From Lepeophtheirus salmonis (Eukaryota > Arthropoda > Copepoda > Siphonostomatoida > Caligidae), in contig NC_052139.2 of assembly GCF_016086655.4 (NCBI RefSeq), positions 26,168,002 through 26,232,001 on the forward strand: 64,000 nt of DNA, written 5' to 3'. A program made the position numbers and the translations under genes. Each line of letters begins with the position of its first letter. The stretch's first letter is position 1. The notes beneath the pieces were generated by a model, which was not told the DNA's origin, ran no database searches, and saw only the letters and a program-made list of their open reading frames with translations. Of the stretch, positions 37,201-48,603 are shown one piece after another.

Positions 37201-40200
37201 AGGAATTAAAATATGTATAAATCAGTGCTTCTGTCGAGATTCGTGTCTTTTTTAGTGGACCCGTGACTTCAACTTGACTCAGAAAATATGAACTCGACTT
37301 CAGTTCTGTTATAAACAATATTATTAATATTTAGTGAAAAAGTAACTTAATGGCTTCAGAGTAAAGCGCTCAACGCAACTACTATCGTTACGATTTTTTT
37401 AAAAGACTCCTGATACAATTCATGGGGCAGTAAAAATATGGTTATTTCAACATTGTTACTCACAATTAAATTTCATATACAAACCTGCGAATATGTATAA
37501 TCTCTCTATGTAATTTCCTCCTTCTTTTCTATTTTTGAATTTGTGTGAACAAAGTCTAGCTATTTGATTGATTTGTAACCGTCATTTTGTTTCAAAAATG
37601 AGATCAAATAAGTCATATTACCTAAATAAATAATTATGCATAGGTATCGGCAGGATTGAGCCAATTCCGATACTTAAAAAAGGACGATTCTTGCCGATTC
37701 CGATGTACCGATACATCTTAAATAAAAACCCCATTGTTTTATTATTTAGTATTTATATTTGAATTTATTTCCCATATTATACAATATCATTCATTGTAGG
37801 AACTTTAAAAACTTCAGCACTAAACCTCGATAAATATCGTCTTTATAGAAAATTAAATTCTTGCTGAACTAAACCTTTTAGAGGATAATATTATTTTATA
37901 TATGAAGCCCTAATCATTCATACTTCGAATAAATTCATTTGGCGTACAAACAATTGATACATTGAGGCCTTATTCATTTCAAACAAACCCCTGAAAAATA
38001 TCTAAGGTTATATACAATTGAATAGTGTTGTTCCAATCCTTATTTAGGACTGCAGTCCCCTTTAGTTCTGTTTAGTCGAGTCCAGTCCTGCACAAATGAT
38101 GTCCTTGATGACGTCAGGTAACTTTTATTCTTATTTTATAAACAGTTCTAGTACTGACAAGCCGATAGTTTTAAGAATATAAAAATAATAGGAGCGGTCT
38201 TAAGACTCGAATGGACCAAATTTATAAAGACTGACATACGGTGCTCCAGTTGTATGAGGATTGGGGGATGCTATCTCCCTACAATGAATATGGTTATTAT
38301 TTATAGGCTATATACGGGGCCAAGCGTTATTATTTACTCATCTCTATTATGTAAATTTTAAGAGGTGAATGGATGGGAGACATTGTAAATCGTCTTCTTC
38401 GAGGCGTCAGTCTGCTCCTCGATGGCCTTCTAGATAATCCCGCGTGGAGAAGCGGGGCTATCTCAATCCTCTTATATTGTGCGCTCATGCTGGAAACTAG
38501 GACAATTTTTTCTTAGCAATCGACAGCTAATTATGTGTTCTTAAATATTGCTTATACGAAAATTATAAAAAAAAAAGACTCTTACCCTTTCAAAAGTGGA
38601 CTAATAGAGATGAGTAAATAATAACGGTAGGCCCGGAATTATATATTCTCATATTGCGTTAATATTGCAATTTAATCAGCGGTATTTTCAAAATTTCCTC
38701 GTAGAAGAAATCCCAACAATTAAAATCAATCGCTGACAATCCCCCTGGTTTGATTTTACAAGACGACCACGCTACCTTTTAAAGCTGTAAGCAATTCATA
38801 CATCATTTCATTAATCTGAATTATTCTAACAATACTACGGTAGTTACTTCTAATAAAAAACGTAGAACACTCTTGGGTAGGGTTGTCAACCATCCCTTGA
38901 AAAACTGGAAAATGAGTGGAGCAGCAGTTTTACTCTCTTTTCACTCAAAGACAAATAACTCCTCACTTCAGCAAGATCTCAGAAGAAGTACAAGTGGAAA
39001 AAGTTGGCTCTTCACATATTGTGGCACTGAGTTTTTTTTTGTTTTTTTTACTACAACACTTGCCTTCTGTCAAAGTCTTTGAAGCACAAATATGTTGAAA
39101 AAATTTCAAAAGATGCTCTATAAAGGTACTATTTCAGGATGGATGTTCTACTTTCTATCTATAGTTAAATATTAATAGAGTGATTGGGGTAATGGGTCTA
39201 CTAATTCCTAGTGTTGAATGAAATAACAACATGCCACAACAGGGGCGTCCGCAGGGGGAAGGGTTGTAGCTCCACCACCAAATTAAGAAATTTTTGATTT
39301 TTACTAGAATTTGTTTGTGGGTCAGGATGAATATGTTTCACACAAAATTTAATTTGACAATTTTTTTTTCTAAAACATTTAATATTTGAATTTTTTTTTT
39401 TTTGTGAAGAGTTGTGGATTTTTGATATTTTTTGATTCTTTCCAAAAGCCAAGCTTCCTCTATATATAATCCTGAGGAAGCCCCCTCACTAGGTTTTGGG
39501 GTAAATTAATTTTACAGCAAGTTCTTTTGGTATAACGCTGAAAAAGTTATCCGACCTCTGTATTAATATATACAGTTTTATGTTAAGCAAGACATGTTTT
39601 TGAGGCACAAATAAGTTTAAAATGTAAAGCATATATTAAGAAATTGGTCCAATATTAAAAAGAATTGCTTTCATTTGAAACATTCACAAACAAATATAGA
39701 AGATAAATTAATCAATTCAATAAGATTTCCAATTGACGATATAGAGTGTATTTTGTATATAAATTACTAAGATCAAAACATTTTGACCTCTACCTCTTGC
39801 TCAGCAACTCCTATGTAATGTTCTAATTCAGCTCTCATGGTCTACCCTTAATTAATTTATTAATACTAATTGAGCAAAAACAACTTTACTTTCTTCGCAA
39901 TTGATATTCAATGGATTCTTAATTGGCGAATCCCCTTTATAAGTTACTAATTTACTACAAGTTTTTATTGTTAAATTTAGAAGGTTGCTCTCACTGAGCT
40001 GTTTTTCGTAAAATTGTATTTTAAAAGTAACATTGATTTAACTAAGGAGTCATATAGCAAGCAAGCATAGTTGTATATATTACAAGTAGTGTTGTGTAGG
40101 TCCTTATTTAGGTCCAAAGCCCGCAGTATAGTCTCATTTGTTGGCCCTTACAGAAAATAAAATCAATCTTTCGTGACGTCAACGTCTTTTCTTTAATTAT

Positions 40201-43200
40201 TCTGTCACATAATAGAATAAATTATATAACATTATAATGAAAAAAATAATATTTTTGAGCAAGATATATCCAAAATCTTAATACATATTTCATATATCAT
40301 ATTTGCTTAATGAACCATTGATAACTTCCATTTGAATAACTTTTTTTTTTTTAATTTTATACACGTTTAGAAGCTTCCCAGTGAAAATATGAATGAATTT
40401 GTAAAAATCCCTTCTATTATAATTCAATTTCTATGTGTTTATTTACATTTTATTATTTATATGGACTTATTTATTGATAATAATTATGTTCGCATGTTTT
40501 GATTGAGAATAAATAATAGATTTTTTTTTCTTTAATAATAAACCATCGATATTTTTATGAAAAATTCCTGGACTGGACCAAATAAAAAAGGACCGAAACA
40601 ACACTAATTATAGGGCTGTGGACTCGCGGATTTACTATTTAATTGATGCTTAATTACTCCGAGCAATGCCGGTTACTACCACTAGTTAGTAATAAATTAT
40701 TTTTTTATGTAGATTACTGATTGTTTTTGTAATCAAAAGTTGACTTAAACCTATCAAAAGAGTAAAAATACACAAAAAATTGTAGAAAATCATATTTGAT
40801 TTCGAATCTAATTATCAATTCGTAATCAGACTACAAAGAAGTAGTCTCAAGCACTACTGGAATTGAATATGGAATTCAAAAGTGGTTGTTTTTTGATAAA
40901 ATCGTATTTTGTTTACTTGTTTAATTAAGAAAACTTTCATAACCTTCTTGCTAATTTAATTCCTTAATTGATTGTAAATCTATGAGAACACTAACAATAT
41001 TCCTTTACATTGTTAGTTATTAAGAAGCATATATTCTTTCTCAAGCCTCAAGACAAATGGATGGAGATTTCAAAGAACAAAGTCAATGCACATCAGGTTA
41101 CTTAGAATGAAAATGAAATAACTCAAGCAATTATTTAATGAGAACTTATATCAAGCAATTGTATCAAATATTAAAATCAATGACACCCTCGTATTATATA
41201 TACAAAAATCCATCAAAAGTTAGGACAGTACTTTCTTTTAGGGTAGAGATACTGTCACTCTGTTTCGTGTGCATCCAGTGGCAATACAAATGTAATCCAC
41301 ACTCTATTTTGAGAAAAATCATTCTAGCTTGCTTTTTTGTGTTGACTCTAACTATGAGATCTGCCCCCTACTTGTAAAGCCTTGTTTTTCAGTTTTTTTG
41401 CCTTACCACTACAGAATAAATGACATTTTCCAGATTTTATTGCTTTGATAAATGAACTCCTTTATTAGCAAACAAAGTAACATGACTTAATCCCCACTAA
41501 TTACCTACTTAATCAATCTAAAGAACCTTAACAATCAGTAACAAAATAGCTCTGCATTGTCCTTCAAGAACCCAACAAATTGAGTTTATTATGGAAGCAT
41601 CATTTATTCTGTGGAGGCAAGGAAAAAAAACCTGAAAACTTGCAGATAATATGTTTTACAAACCGATGGGAGAGATGAAGGAAATAGAAACAAACCCCAC
41701 TTGGTTTCTAGAAATAATTTATGCAGACATTACTCCAATGTCGATCCTCAATTCTACTGAAAGTGTAACAGAGAATTACACTTAAACAAGGGCCTCCCAG
41801 GATGAAATTTTTTGGGACTTGATTATTTACTTTTTTTTATATCAATAATCCTATTCAAGAAAAATTAAATTTTTTGGAGTTTTTTTTTCAAAATCTATAG
41901 TTATTCACAGAAAATTATTTTTTTAGGAAAAAAAATTGAGAAATTAAATTTATAAAATCAATAGAGCATAGTTATCCACAAAAAATTATTTTTTTTGGGA
42001 AAAAATTTCAATCATTAAATTTTTTCTAATTTTTTTTATCCATATCTATTCACAGAAAATAAATTTTCTGTGAAAAAAATTTCAAAAATTAATATTAAAA
42101 TAAAAAATCCATATATCTATTCATATTAATTAAATTTTTTGAAAAAAAATTATAAAAAATTAATTTATATTATAATATATTTGTATTGTAAGAAAAAAAT
42201 TGAAATATTAAATTTTCCTGTAAAAAGCAAAAATCCTTCATTGGGGGGGCTCTAGCCCGTTGACGCACCTGTAGAATTACACAACAAATCATCATAGTTA
42301 GGGGATGTGTATTTTTTTGTTACCCAGTTTTTTTTTTGCAATTGGTAATTGGTATGAATGTTCTTTTCATACACTTTTGTCATTATTAATTAATTCCATA
42401 GTAGTGAACTACCTTTTCTACTACATACATTGAATTGAAATTCAATCGCGTATTCTCATAAAAGACAGAAGACAACCTAAAGGATTTGTTGCAGAGTTAT
42501 AATCGTAAGTCCTTGTTGACTCAGAGTAGAATTGATGATCGACATCGGAGACATTCTTGCCAAACTCCATATTTATTTATTCCTCCCTTCCTTTTTTGTC
42601 ACAGCTGATTTTAGCTGATGTAATGAAATGTCAACAGACATATATAACATTGTTTAAAGCTAATCTATTCTCCTTTAAAACATTTTCAAAATACACAAGA
42701 TTTTCATCCCTAAAATTAGGGCAAAAAAGTGCATTTTGGTGTTATTATGTAGGCCTTTTAAATGAAAAGGCCTAGACTAAGTAATACTGTTGTATAAATC
42801 CTCAACTTAAAAATAAAGTAATAAAATACATCTGGAAAAAATGAACCCTTGGAACTCAAAATACTCTTGTAAGCTGTGAATTGTAACTTGAAACAAAAAT
42901 AATTATATCTCCGATGGCAAAATGACTTCAAATGTTTTCAAATATATGAAAATACATTTTACTTTTAAGTTGTCTGTTTTTTTAAACCGTATTAACAACT
43001 CAATTTAAAATAATAGATTCTAAGCCAGTGGACTAGAAAATAATCTATATTGAGATTAATATTATTTATTAGATAAAGAGCGGATTTACATATTGTACTA
43101 AAACAATGATGAGTTACTACTTATAAGACTAATTTTATTTCCTTCTAAAATATTTTATATCTATATTAGGTCGGGTCATAAAAAGTGAGAGTGATCTTTA

Positions 43201-46200
43201 TTACAAAATCCACTGATATCCTGTTAATATAATATTTATGTAATATTTAGTCATCAGCTCTAGGAATTTGATGTTTATTTTATCCTAATCGTGCAATTGA
43301 ATTTCCATATGTTTTAATAATATAGATATGGGGCGTACAAGTTAAACTGGGTATACCTCATTACGTTTTTTTTTTTCCCCTTTTAAATAACAAAATCATT
43401 TTAATTCACAAATATAGAGAGTTTTCATGTAACGTCAGTATTGTTTATGTCAGTATTTTAACAATAAAAATTATTTTTTCATAGATACTAAGGAAAATAG
43501 TGAGCTTTTGGATGTCAAATGGGAGCCTCAAATAAAGGGAGTTGAACAAAAACTGGATATCAAAAATCTATCTTCCTAAATGCCTAGTGTTATTATATAT
43601 CTTATCCTAAAATGTATTTAAAATATTCGATGACATCGTTATATAACCTTATTTCCATATTGTTAGTAAAAATGAACTGTGCCATGGGAGGAATAAGATA
43701 TTTGTCTTTAATTATTGTACTTTTCTTGTCCCTAACCAATCCAAAAATAAAATAAAAAATCTACAAATCTAGCCTTTTTCAGGGAGTTTGATTCAATATT
43801 ACTTTAATTTAATTATAATATCAGGCATCTAGTACTAGATGTTGAGTTTTTATCATTCTTAAAGAAATTTGATTAAGTTATATCAAGATTTATAGGAAAT
43901 TTATCCATTTTATTTAGTAAAATATGAACTTTAAGCTACCAAGACGGAGTCTTCTTTAATTATGATGCAATTAATGACGTCAGTGAAAACGCTCTATATA
44001 TTGTTGCTATTATTATATTTTGATCTACATATTACAAATTAATTGGTTATTAAGTAATATTGTACGTACGAGTTATATAGCTGTGGGCATTTGTCTACAG
44101 TAAATTCTTCAACTCATTTTTGGTAGAAACTTGGTCAAATGTGGTGTGTCAACAATCTTAAGTAAAATTCAATTGAGCATAAAATCCTAAATTATTTTTC
44201 TATTTCAAATACGAAGGTCGTTTGAAAAGTCAGAGAAATTGCCCTACTAGCGCATATCTAGGTTATGTTTAGTTAGTAGCATCCCTTGGAAGAACACACA
44301 CCAATTTTCAGCCAGATCGGTCCATTTATTTCTGTTTGGCATTCATTAGAATCGAGGATTCGGCCGGAAGGATTATGGCGAAAGTCTTTAAGATTTTTAA
44401 GGAAGAATCCTCCTTGACTATCTGAAAAAGGGTAAAACTATCACAGGTGCATATTATTCATGATTATTGGACCTTCAGAAAACTGAGCTCACGATTGCTC
44501 ACAAAAAAGTAATTTTCCTTCACGACAATGGACCAGCTCACATCTCAGCAGTTGTGGTCGCAAAATTAATGGAAATATTGCTCCAACTATAGATATCCAC
44601 ACCACTAGCAATCTCACGCACTTTCCTTCTTTTTTCATCCATCACCATATCATGGATTTTATCAATGATTCCTGTAGTAGTAACCTCAAGAGGCATCCAA
44701 TGCCAATATAGCCAATTTTGAAACTACTAATAAACTGTTCTAATCGAAGGTGCAGAGTCCCCAAAATGTTTATCAAGCTTCTTTTCAGTCTCTTGAGGCG
44801 TTTAATAAAGACACAAAATTATTTTTCGACCATTTTTTGAAAATCAATCCACTTCCTCGATTCAAACGAATGCCAAACAGAAAGAAATAGTAGACCGATC
44901 AGGGTGAGAGTCTTCCAAGATATGCTACTAAATAAACATAACTTCCATATGGGCCAGTAGTGTCATCTCTCGCATTTCTTACGGACTTTTCAAACGACCC
45001 TCGTATATCAATGTTTGTGTACAAGTTACAACTTGTATAAGCAAATCGTACAAGTTTCAATTTGTTCTTCCGCAGGGGAAAGAATAATAATGGAAAAAAC
45101 AATTTAATTATTCAATTTTTTTTCCAAAAAATTAAATAATCTGTTAATAGCTACGGATTTTTGAAATTTTTCTCCGAAAAAATTAATATTTGAATTTTTT
45201 TTTTAACTTTTTATTTGAAATTTATTTTAGTTTTTCAAATTTTCTTCCAAAAATTACAATACATTATACAAGAAAAATAATATTTTAAATATAATTTTTT
45301 ATATTTTCTATGGATTTAAATTTCAAAAAAATTAAAAATTTTATTCAAAAAATATGATTTTTTGTTAATAGTTCAAGATTTTTGAAATTTTTTTCAAATT
45401 AATTTTATTTTTGTGAATAGCTGTGGATTTTTGAAATTTTTTTTAATTGATACTATTTCAATTACGTGGTTTTTATGTCTTTATGAGTAATATAATTGTG
45501 GTACTTTAAATGTATAATGTGACACAGAATACTTTTTATTAATATCTTTATTAAATTAGTCAAAAAAGACACCATGGACCATATTCATGGCATATTTGAT
45601 TAACGAATTATGTTCAACTCAAGTAATGTAAATCCTCCATTTAAAATTATTCATGTCATTGTTGGGTTGCAACTCGTACAATTTGCTTATTTGTCAAAAA
45701 GAGATTCAAATTGCATTTTGTAAGTTTCCTTGGTCATGTCATAATTCTCCAATATTCAATTTTTCAATAATGGATTTTATTCGTGTATAAACTTCAAAAC
45801 TACTTAAAACTGGAGGATGGTTCTATAATTTGAATGAATAAAGATTTAACAAAATAATTAGTAGGTGCATGATATGAAAGACTGGACAGTTTTCTTATAA
45901 GTGAACAATATTATCATTGAGGAATTTAAAAAAAGAGAAACAATGGTAATAAAAATATTAAGAAATAATGAAAAACTTCTCACCAATGACAATTCTATCA
46001 TATTCAAAAGCAATGCGTAAAACTTTACAAATACTCTCCAAACATCGCTCCTCTGCAAATTTCTTGGCTTGCGGCTGTAATTAATTAGAAAAATAAAATA
46101 AAATTGATTAATATTTAATATTTGATACTTTGCTCTGTTATTAAAGTCATTACAATAATATATAATTAAACATTAAGAATACAATGAGGGGGGGGGGATG

Positions 46201-47747
46201 AGCCCCATTTTCGACTAAAAGGATTTTGTAACATTTACCTATTATGAGTCTAAAAACGAAAAAAAAAAAAATAATGCAGTCAAACAACAAAGTTAATAAA
46301 CATTAAAACCTCATAAAAATTAATGACTTATATAATAGAACTCTCAGATTTGACCATTGTAAGGAGTCAAGAACGAGGTACAAAGACATTTTGTAATGCA
46401 TTTTTTTAAAGTACATTTATAAAAAAAAACACACTGAGTGCATTGACAAAAAATACATCCTTTAAAAAATAACGATTTTTGTTAAAATAAAAAAATATGA
46501 ACAAAGTAAAGACTAACATAGAAAAAGCGAAAGATTAAATGACGGATCGTCATTCAACAAAAGTTGAAATGCTAGAAAGATTGATAATAAATAATATACC
46601 TATAGAGCGTTTCAACTGACGTGAGTAATTGCATTTTAATTAAAGGAGACGCCATCTTGGAGGCTCATAGTTGATATTTTTACTGAAATAAATGAACAAA
46701 GTTCGAATAAATCTTGATGAAACTTTATCAAATGGCTTTAAGGATAAAGAAGGACTTAGTACCTGCATTGAATACAACTTTATGCCTATAATAAATAGTG
46801 ATATTTGAATTAAATCAAAGTAATATGTACAGGAAATCTCTATGAAATATTTAAAGTTGTACAATTTTATTTTTTTGTTTGATCGATTAGACGAGAAAAG
46901 TAGGGTAATAAAATAAACGTATCTAATTCTTTCTATTGTATTAGTTAATTATTATCAATAATATGGAAATATATTGTATCACGATGTAATAACATATCTT
47001 TAATACATTTTAGGATCTGACATATAACAAAACTAGGCATTAGAGAAATAATTTTTTGATGGTTAAGGTCTAAGTCCTTCTATTTTTTGGTCCCTTTTGG
47101 ATGTCCAATAATGGACTATATTTCTTAATATCATGATGATAAAAGGGTTATCGTTGTTATTAAACTTGTTTTTTATACCCCCCAAAATGGCCGACATGAA
47201 CAATGCTAACAACGTCACATAAAAAAGCTCTGGTATTATTTATTATGACTTTCGAAATCCTTTGAGAAAAGAAAGAACCTGCTAGATGAGAAAAGTGCCA
47301 TTCTTCTCAACAAACAACTCCATGAAGAGTGGGAAGGGGACAAGTGAGCAAGTGAGTGAGTGAGTGAGTGAGTGAGAAATTAAGAGGGCAAACGGCAAAC
47401 GAGGGAAGAGTTGGAGCAACAAGTGTCAAAGAAATGAGATTCTCTCCTAGATGAGAATGTCAAAGGTCCTTATCCTCATGCTAATAAGACCAGACAGCAA
47501 TCTTACTCCAAAACGGAAGGAAATGACGTCCCCATCCGGCCAGAGAATCAATAGCATATTTAATCGACCTCAATGACAACAATATTATTCATACTCGAAC
47601 AAGCATTCGATCTTTCAAGTCTTGAATATCGCCCCCAAAGTATAGGGTCATGATCTGGGAAGAGATATTACCAATTGGCGGGGACTCCATTAGCTCTTCT
47701 ACTCGATCCTTCCATCCTAAGGCCTTCTTGAGCCTTCGAATCATCAT
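33695..47747 (-). CDS. C2orf69: C2orf69 homologue (3 exons, predicted mitochondrial serine-hydrolase-like protein)
   Basis: Three minus-strand exons, 47747-47595, 46074-45984 and 34242-33695, sum to 792 nt (263 aa plus stop). Exon 1 ends in phase 0 and exon 2 starts in phase 0; exon 2 ends in phase 1 and exon 3 completes the codon. Family landmarks appear in the expected order: YFGGDIQ (exon 1), RIVIV/RPSELF across the exon 2-3 junction, GFSKGCVVLNQ with a G-x-S-x-G elbow (Ser140), WLDGGHGG (Asp172), VTPYQV, and DAHFNI near the end (His250). The first residues are Arg/Lys-rich, fitting a mitochondrial presequence. Human C2orf69 is a mitochondrial protein linked to a severe multisystem disorder; its exact reaction is not established. 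A TTTATT at 33508-33513 could be the polyadenylation signal on the minus strand. Confidence 0.9.
34826..34861. repeat. Perfect 16-bp hairpin
   Basis: TGAAATAACGTAGTTA and its exact reverse complement flank the 4-base loop TTAC. It lies inside the gactgg-type repeat in the C2orf69 intron. Confidence 0.85.
34986..35023. repeat. 19-bp near-perfect hairpin around CTAGCTAG
   Basis: TTATTTTCTTCATTCCTAG pairs with the following 19 bases at 18 positions, with no loop beyond the centre. With the hairpin at 34826 it marks this repeat as a foldback-type sequence. Confidence 0.8.
36818..37720. mobile_element. MITE-like element with TAGGGATGTACCGAT termini
   Basis: TAGGGATGTACCGATTCC at 36818 is matched in inverse by CCGATTCCGATGTACCGAT at 37694-37712, with extra bases before the right end. 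Such GGGATGTACCGAT ends are typical of hAT-type elements. No transposase was seen in the interior. Confidence 0.5.
38030..38235. repeat. gactgg-type repeat copy
   Basis: TTAGGACTGCAGTCCCC, GTCCAGTCCTGCACAAATGA and GATGACGTCAGG are followed by the inverse-type GGTCTTAAGACTCGAATGGA. It is shorter than the 34.6-kb copy. Confidence 0.5.
38877..39160. mobile_element. Relative of the 54.6-kb element inside the C2orf69 intron
   Basis: Begins TAGGGTTGTCAACCATCCCT and contains ATGTTCTACTTTCTATCTAT, both shared with 54630-55090. The two short open frames at 38873-39098 fall inside it and have no family resemblance. Confidence 0.45.
39240..39480. repeat. T/A-rich element copy, short
   Basis: Starts CAGGGGCGTCCGCAGGGGG, the best-preserved terminus of this family, then shows TTTAATATTTGAATTTTTT and GTGAAGAGTTGTGGATTTTT units. 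No matching right terminus was found. Confidence 0.5.
41630..42780. repeat. Two AAATCCGGTGT MITE copies around a T/A-rich element
   Basis: A minus-orientation copy at about 41630-41780 resumes near 42285 after the T/A-rich insertion. A plus-orientation copy follows at about 42320-42700 with the CATAAAAGACAGAAGACAAC and GTAAGTCCTTGTTGAC blocks. Boundaries are approximate. Confidence 0.45.
41780..42285. mobile_element. T/A-rich element copy with direct repeats
   Basis: Begins near CAAGGGCCTCCCAGG and ends GCCCGTTGACGCACCTG. GAATTACAC occurs just before it (near 41773) and just after it (near 42275), suggesting an 8- or 9-bp target duplication and a hAT-like origin for the family. Confidence 0.55.
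44212..45003 (+). mobile_element. Mariner element with intact TIRs and TA duplication, internally rearranged
   Basis: Ends CGAAGGTCGTTTGAAAAGTC and its near-perfect inverse (one mismatch in the first 19 bases), flanked by TA (44210-44211, 45004-45005). The similarity continues inward more loosely. On the plus strand around 44400-44580 it encodes DYLKKGKTITGAYYS and then KVIFLHDNGPAHISAVVVAK, the second catalytic Asp region of Hsmar/SETMAR-like mariners. At 792 bp it is shorter than a full mariner (about 1.3 kb). The right third reads as antisense transposase-like sequence, so the element looks like a foldback derivative. Confidence 0.72.
45080..45470. repeat. T/A-rich element copy
   Basis: Repeated TTTTTGAAATTTTTTTCAAA and TTTTGTGAATAGCTGTGGAT units, immediately right of the mariner at 44.2 kb. 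Ends not resolved. Confidence 0.5.
45984..46074 (-). CDS. C2orf69: C2orf69 exon 2
   Basis: A 91-bp exon between a TTACAG acceptor and a GTGAGA donor. It encodes an amphipathic Lys/Glu/Arg-rich helix followed by YDRIVI, which continues into VRPSEL of exon 3 and matches the family's buried strand before the conserved (R/S)-x-(E/M)-L segment. An alternative open frame over the same bases does not fit the phase of either neighbour. Confidence 0.87.
46075..47594 (-). other. C2orf69 intron 1 (1.5 kb)
   Basis: A GT-AG intron containing a (GTGA)n microsatellite at 47351-47376 and a G-run near 46189-46198. A minus-strand ATG in a GATGGCG context at 46655 lies inside it, but its short open frame ends in the wrong phase to splice into exon 2. 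I saw nothing else recognisable. Confidence 0.7.
47351..47376. repeat. (GTGA)n microsatellite
   Basis: About six tandem AGTG/GTGA units in C2orf69 intron 1, about 220 bases downstream of exon 1. Confidence 0.85.
47595..47747 (-). CDS. C2orf69: C2orf69 exon 1
   Basis: It encodes 51 residues, starting with two adjacent ATG codons, and ends at a GTATGA donor. It contains the YFGGDIQ signature that aligns with the YFPGDVQ region of the human protein. The exon is too short to stand out as an open frame and was found by looking for this motif. Confidence 0.88.
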
Positions 47748-48603
47748 CTTTGACGTCTAGCTCAATATTATATTAATAATTTAATATCAATGACAGTACA
47801 TTAAAAAATGTACGTCATATTATATAATTTTTTTTAGATGGTAGGCAACATCTTTGTTTGTACATGATCCATTCCACTGGTAGTCTCTATAGTGTACAAG
47901 AAATGTTTAAACGTCACGTGACACACGAAGGAAAATGACAAATAAAGGACATGCCGGATAGATCCCGAGACTAAGACTGTTTATTTGCTCCGATTGTCCC
48001 GAGACAGGTTCTTTCATCTCTCTTTCAAAAGATGATCAAAGGAGGGAGCTGAGGGAAGGCGTGAAATACAAAATGGCGTCGTCGTCGTAGTAGAAATAGG
48101 AAAGGAGAAATTGGCCAGGAAGGCCTCTAACTTTTTTTTTTTCCAATATTGAAAAAAAAGAAGAAAGGAAGAAGAAGAAGAAGAAATCTACCTCCTCGAC
48201 GATATAATAGAATAAAGCGTACGATATATATATAATGTACTATATACTGACTGAAGAAGGGGGAGAAACGACTTTTGTGGGTGTGCGTTAGTACGTACGT
48301 GTCTGTGTGCGCGCGCGATGAAAGAAAGAAGAAGAGGAAGAAACAAAAAAAGGAGAAGTGAAGTTGAGTTGAGTTGAGTGAGTGCGTTGGGAGTGACAAG
48401 GACTTACGTTCCCTTCTTTTTTAAAACTTTTTTTTTTCTTTTTAATACGAATAATTTAGAGAAAATTACACATATTATCCCTCTGTTCATCATCCTTATA
48501 CTATTTCCCGGATTTGTTTTTGATATCGACTTGGAACTTTGCACCCTTTGAGTCTTTTATTGATATTAAGAAAAAAAAAAAAAAATTAAATAGTGATGCC
48601 CTG
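47748..48603. promoter_or_regulatory. Divergent C2orf69/Bcor promoter region
   Basis: Only 856 bp separate the two start codons, which face away from each other, so a shared bidirectional promoter is likely. The Bcor-proximal half is unlike the rest of the window: GA-rich runs (48160-48185, 48320-48375), a GCGCGC patch near 48310, and poly-T and poly-A tracts. A six-codon upstream frame (ATG at 48073, TAG at 48088) has a GATGGCG-like, YY1-like context. No clear TATA box is placed for either gene. Confidence 0.6.

Larger units (their letters stand above)
34243..45983 (-). other. C2orf69 intron 2 (11.7 kb)
   Basis: This GT-AG intron makes up most of the gene. Its contents are repeats: a gactgg-rich family with hairpins (34620-35290, 38030-38235, 40085-40620), a MITE-like element (36818-37720), Thr/A-rich or T/A-rich elements (39240-39480, 41780-42285, 45080-45470), a MITE copy near 42300-42700, and a mariner with intact termini (44212-45003). 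No convincing exon of another gene was seen on either strand. Confidence 0.75.

Noticed and set aside
46600..46655. Minus-strand ATGGCG open segment ending at a GT donor, a candidate first exon
   Set aside because: It ends in phase 2, which does not fit the phase-0 start of C2orf69 exon 2, and the true exon 1 with YFGGDIQ was found at 47595-47747. No other partner exon was seen.
48514..48603. Upstream extension of the Bcor open frame
   Set aside because: It begins at TTG, has no ATG, and reads through a 15-base poly-A run. The first ATG in frame is at 48604.
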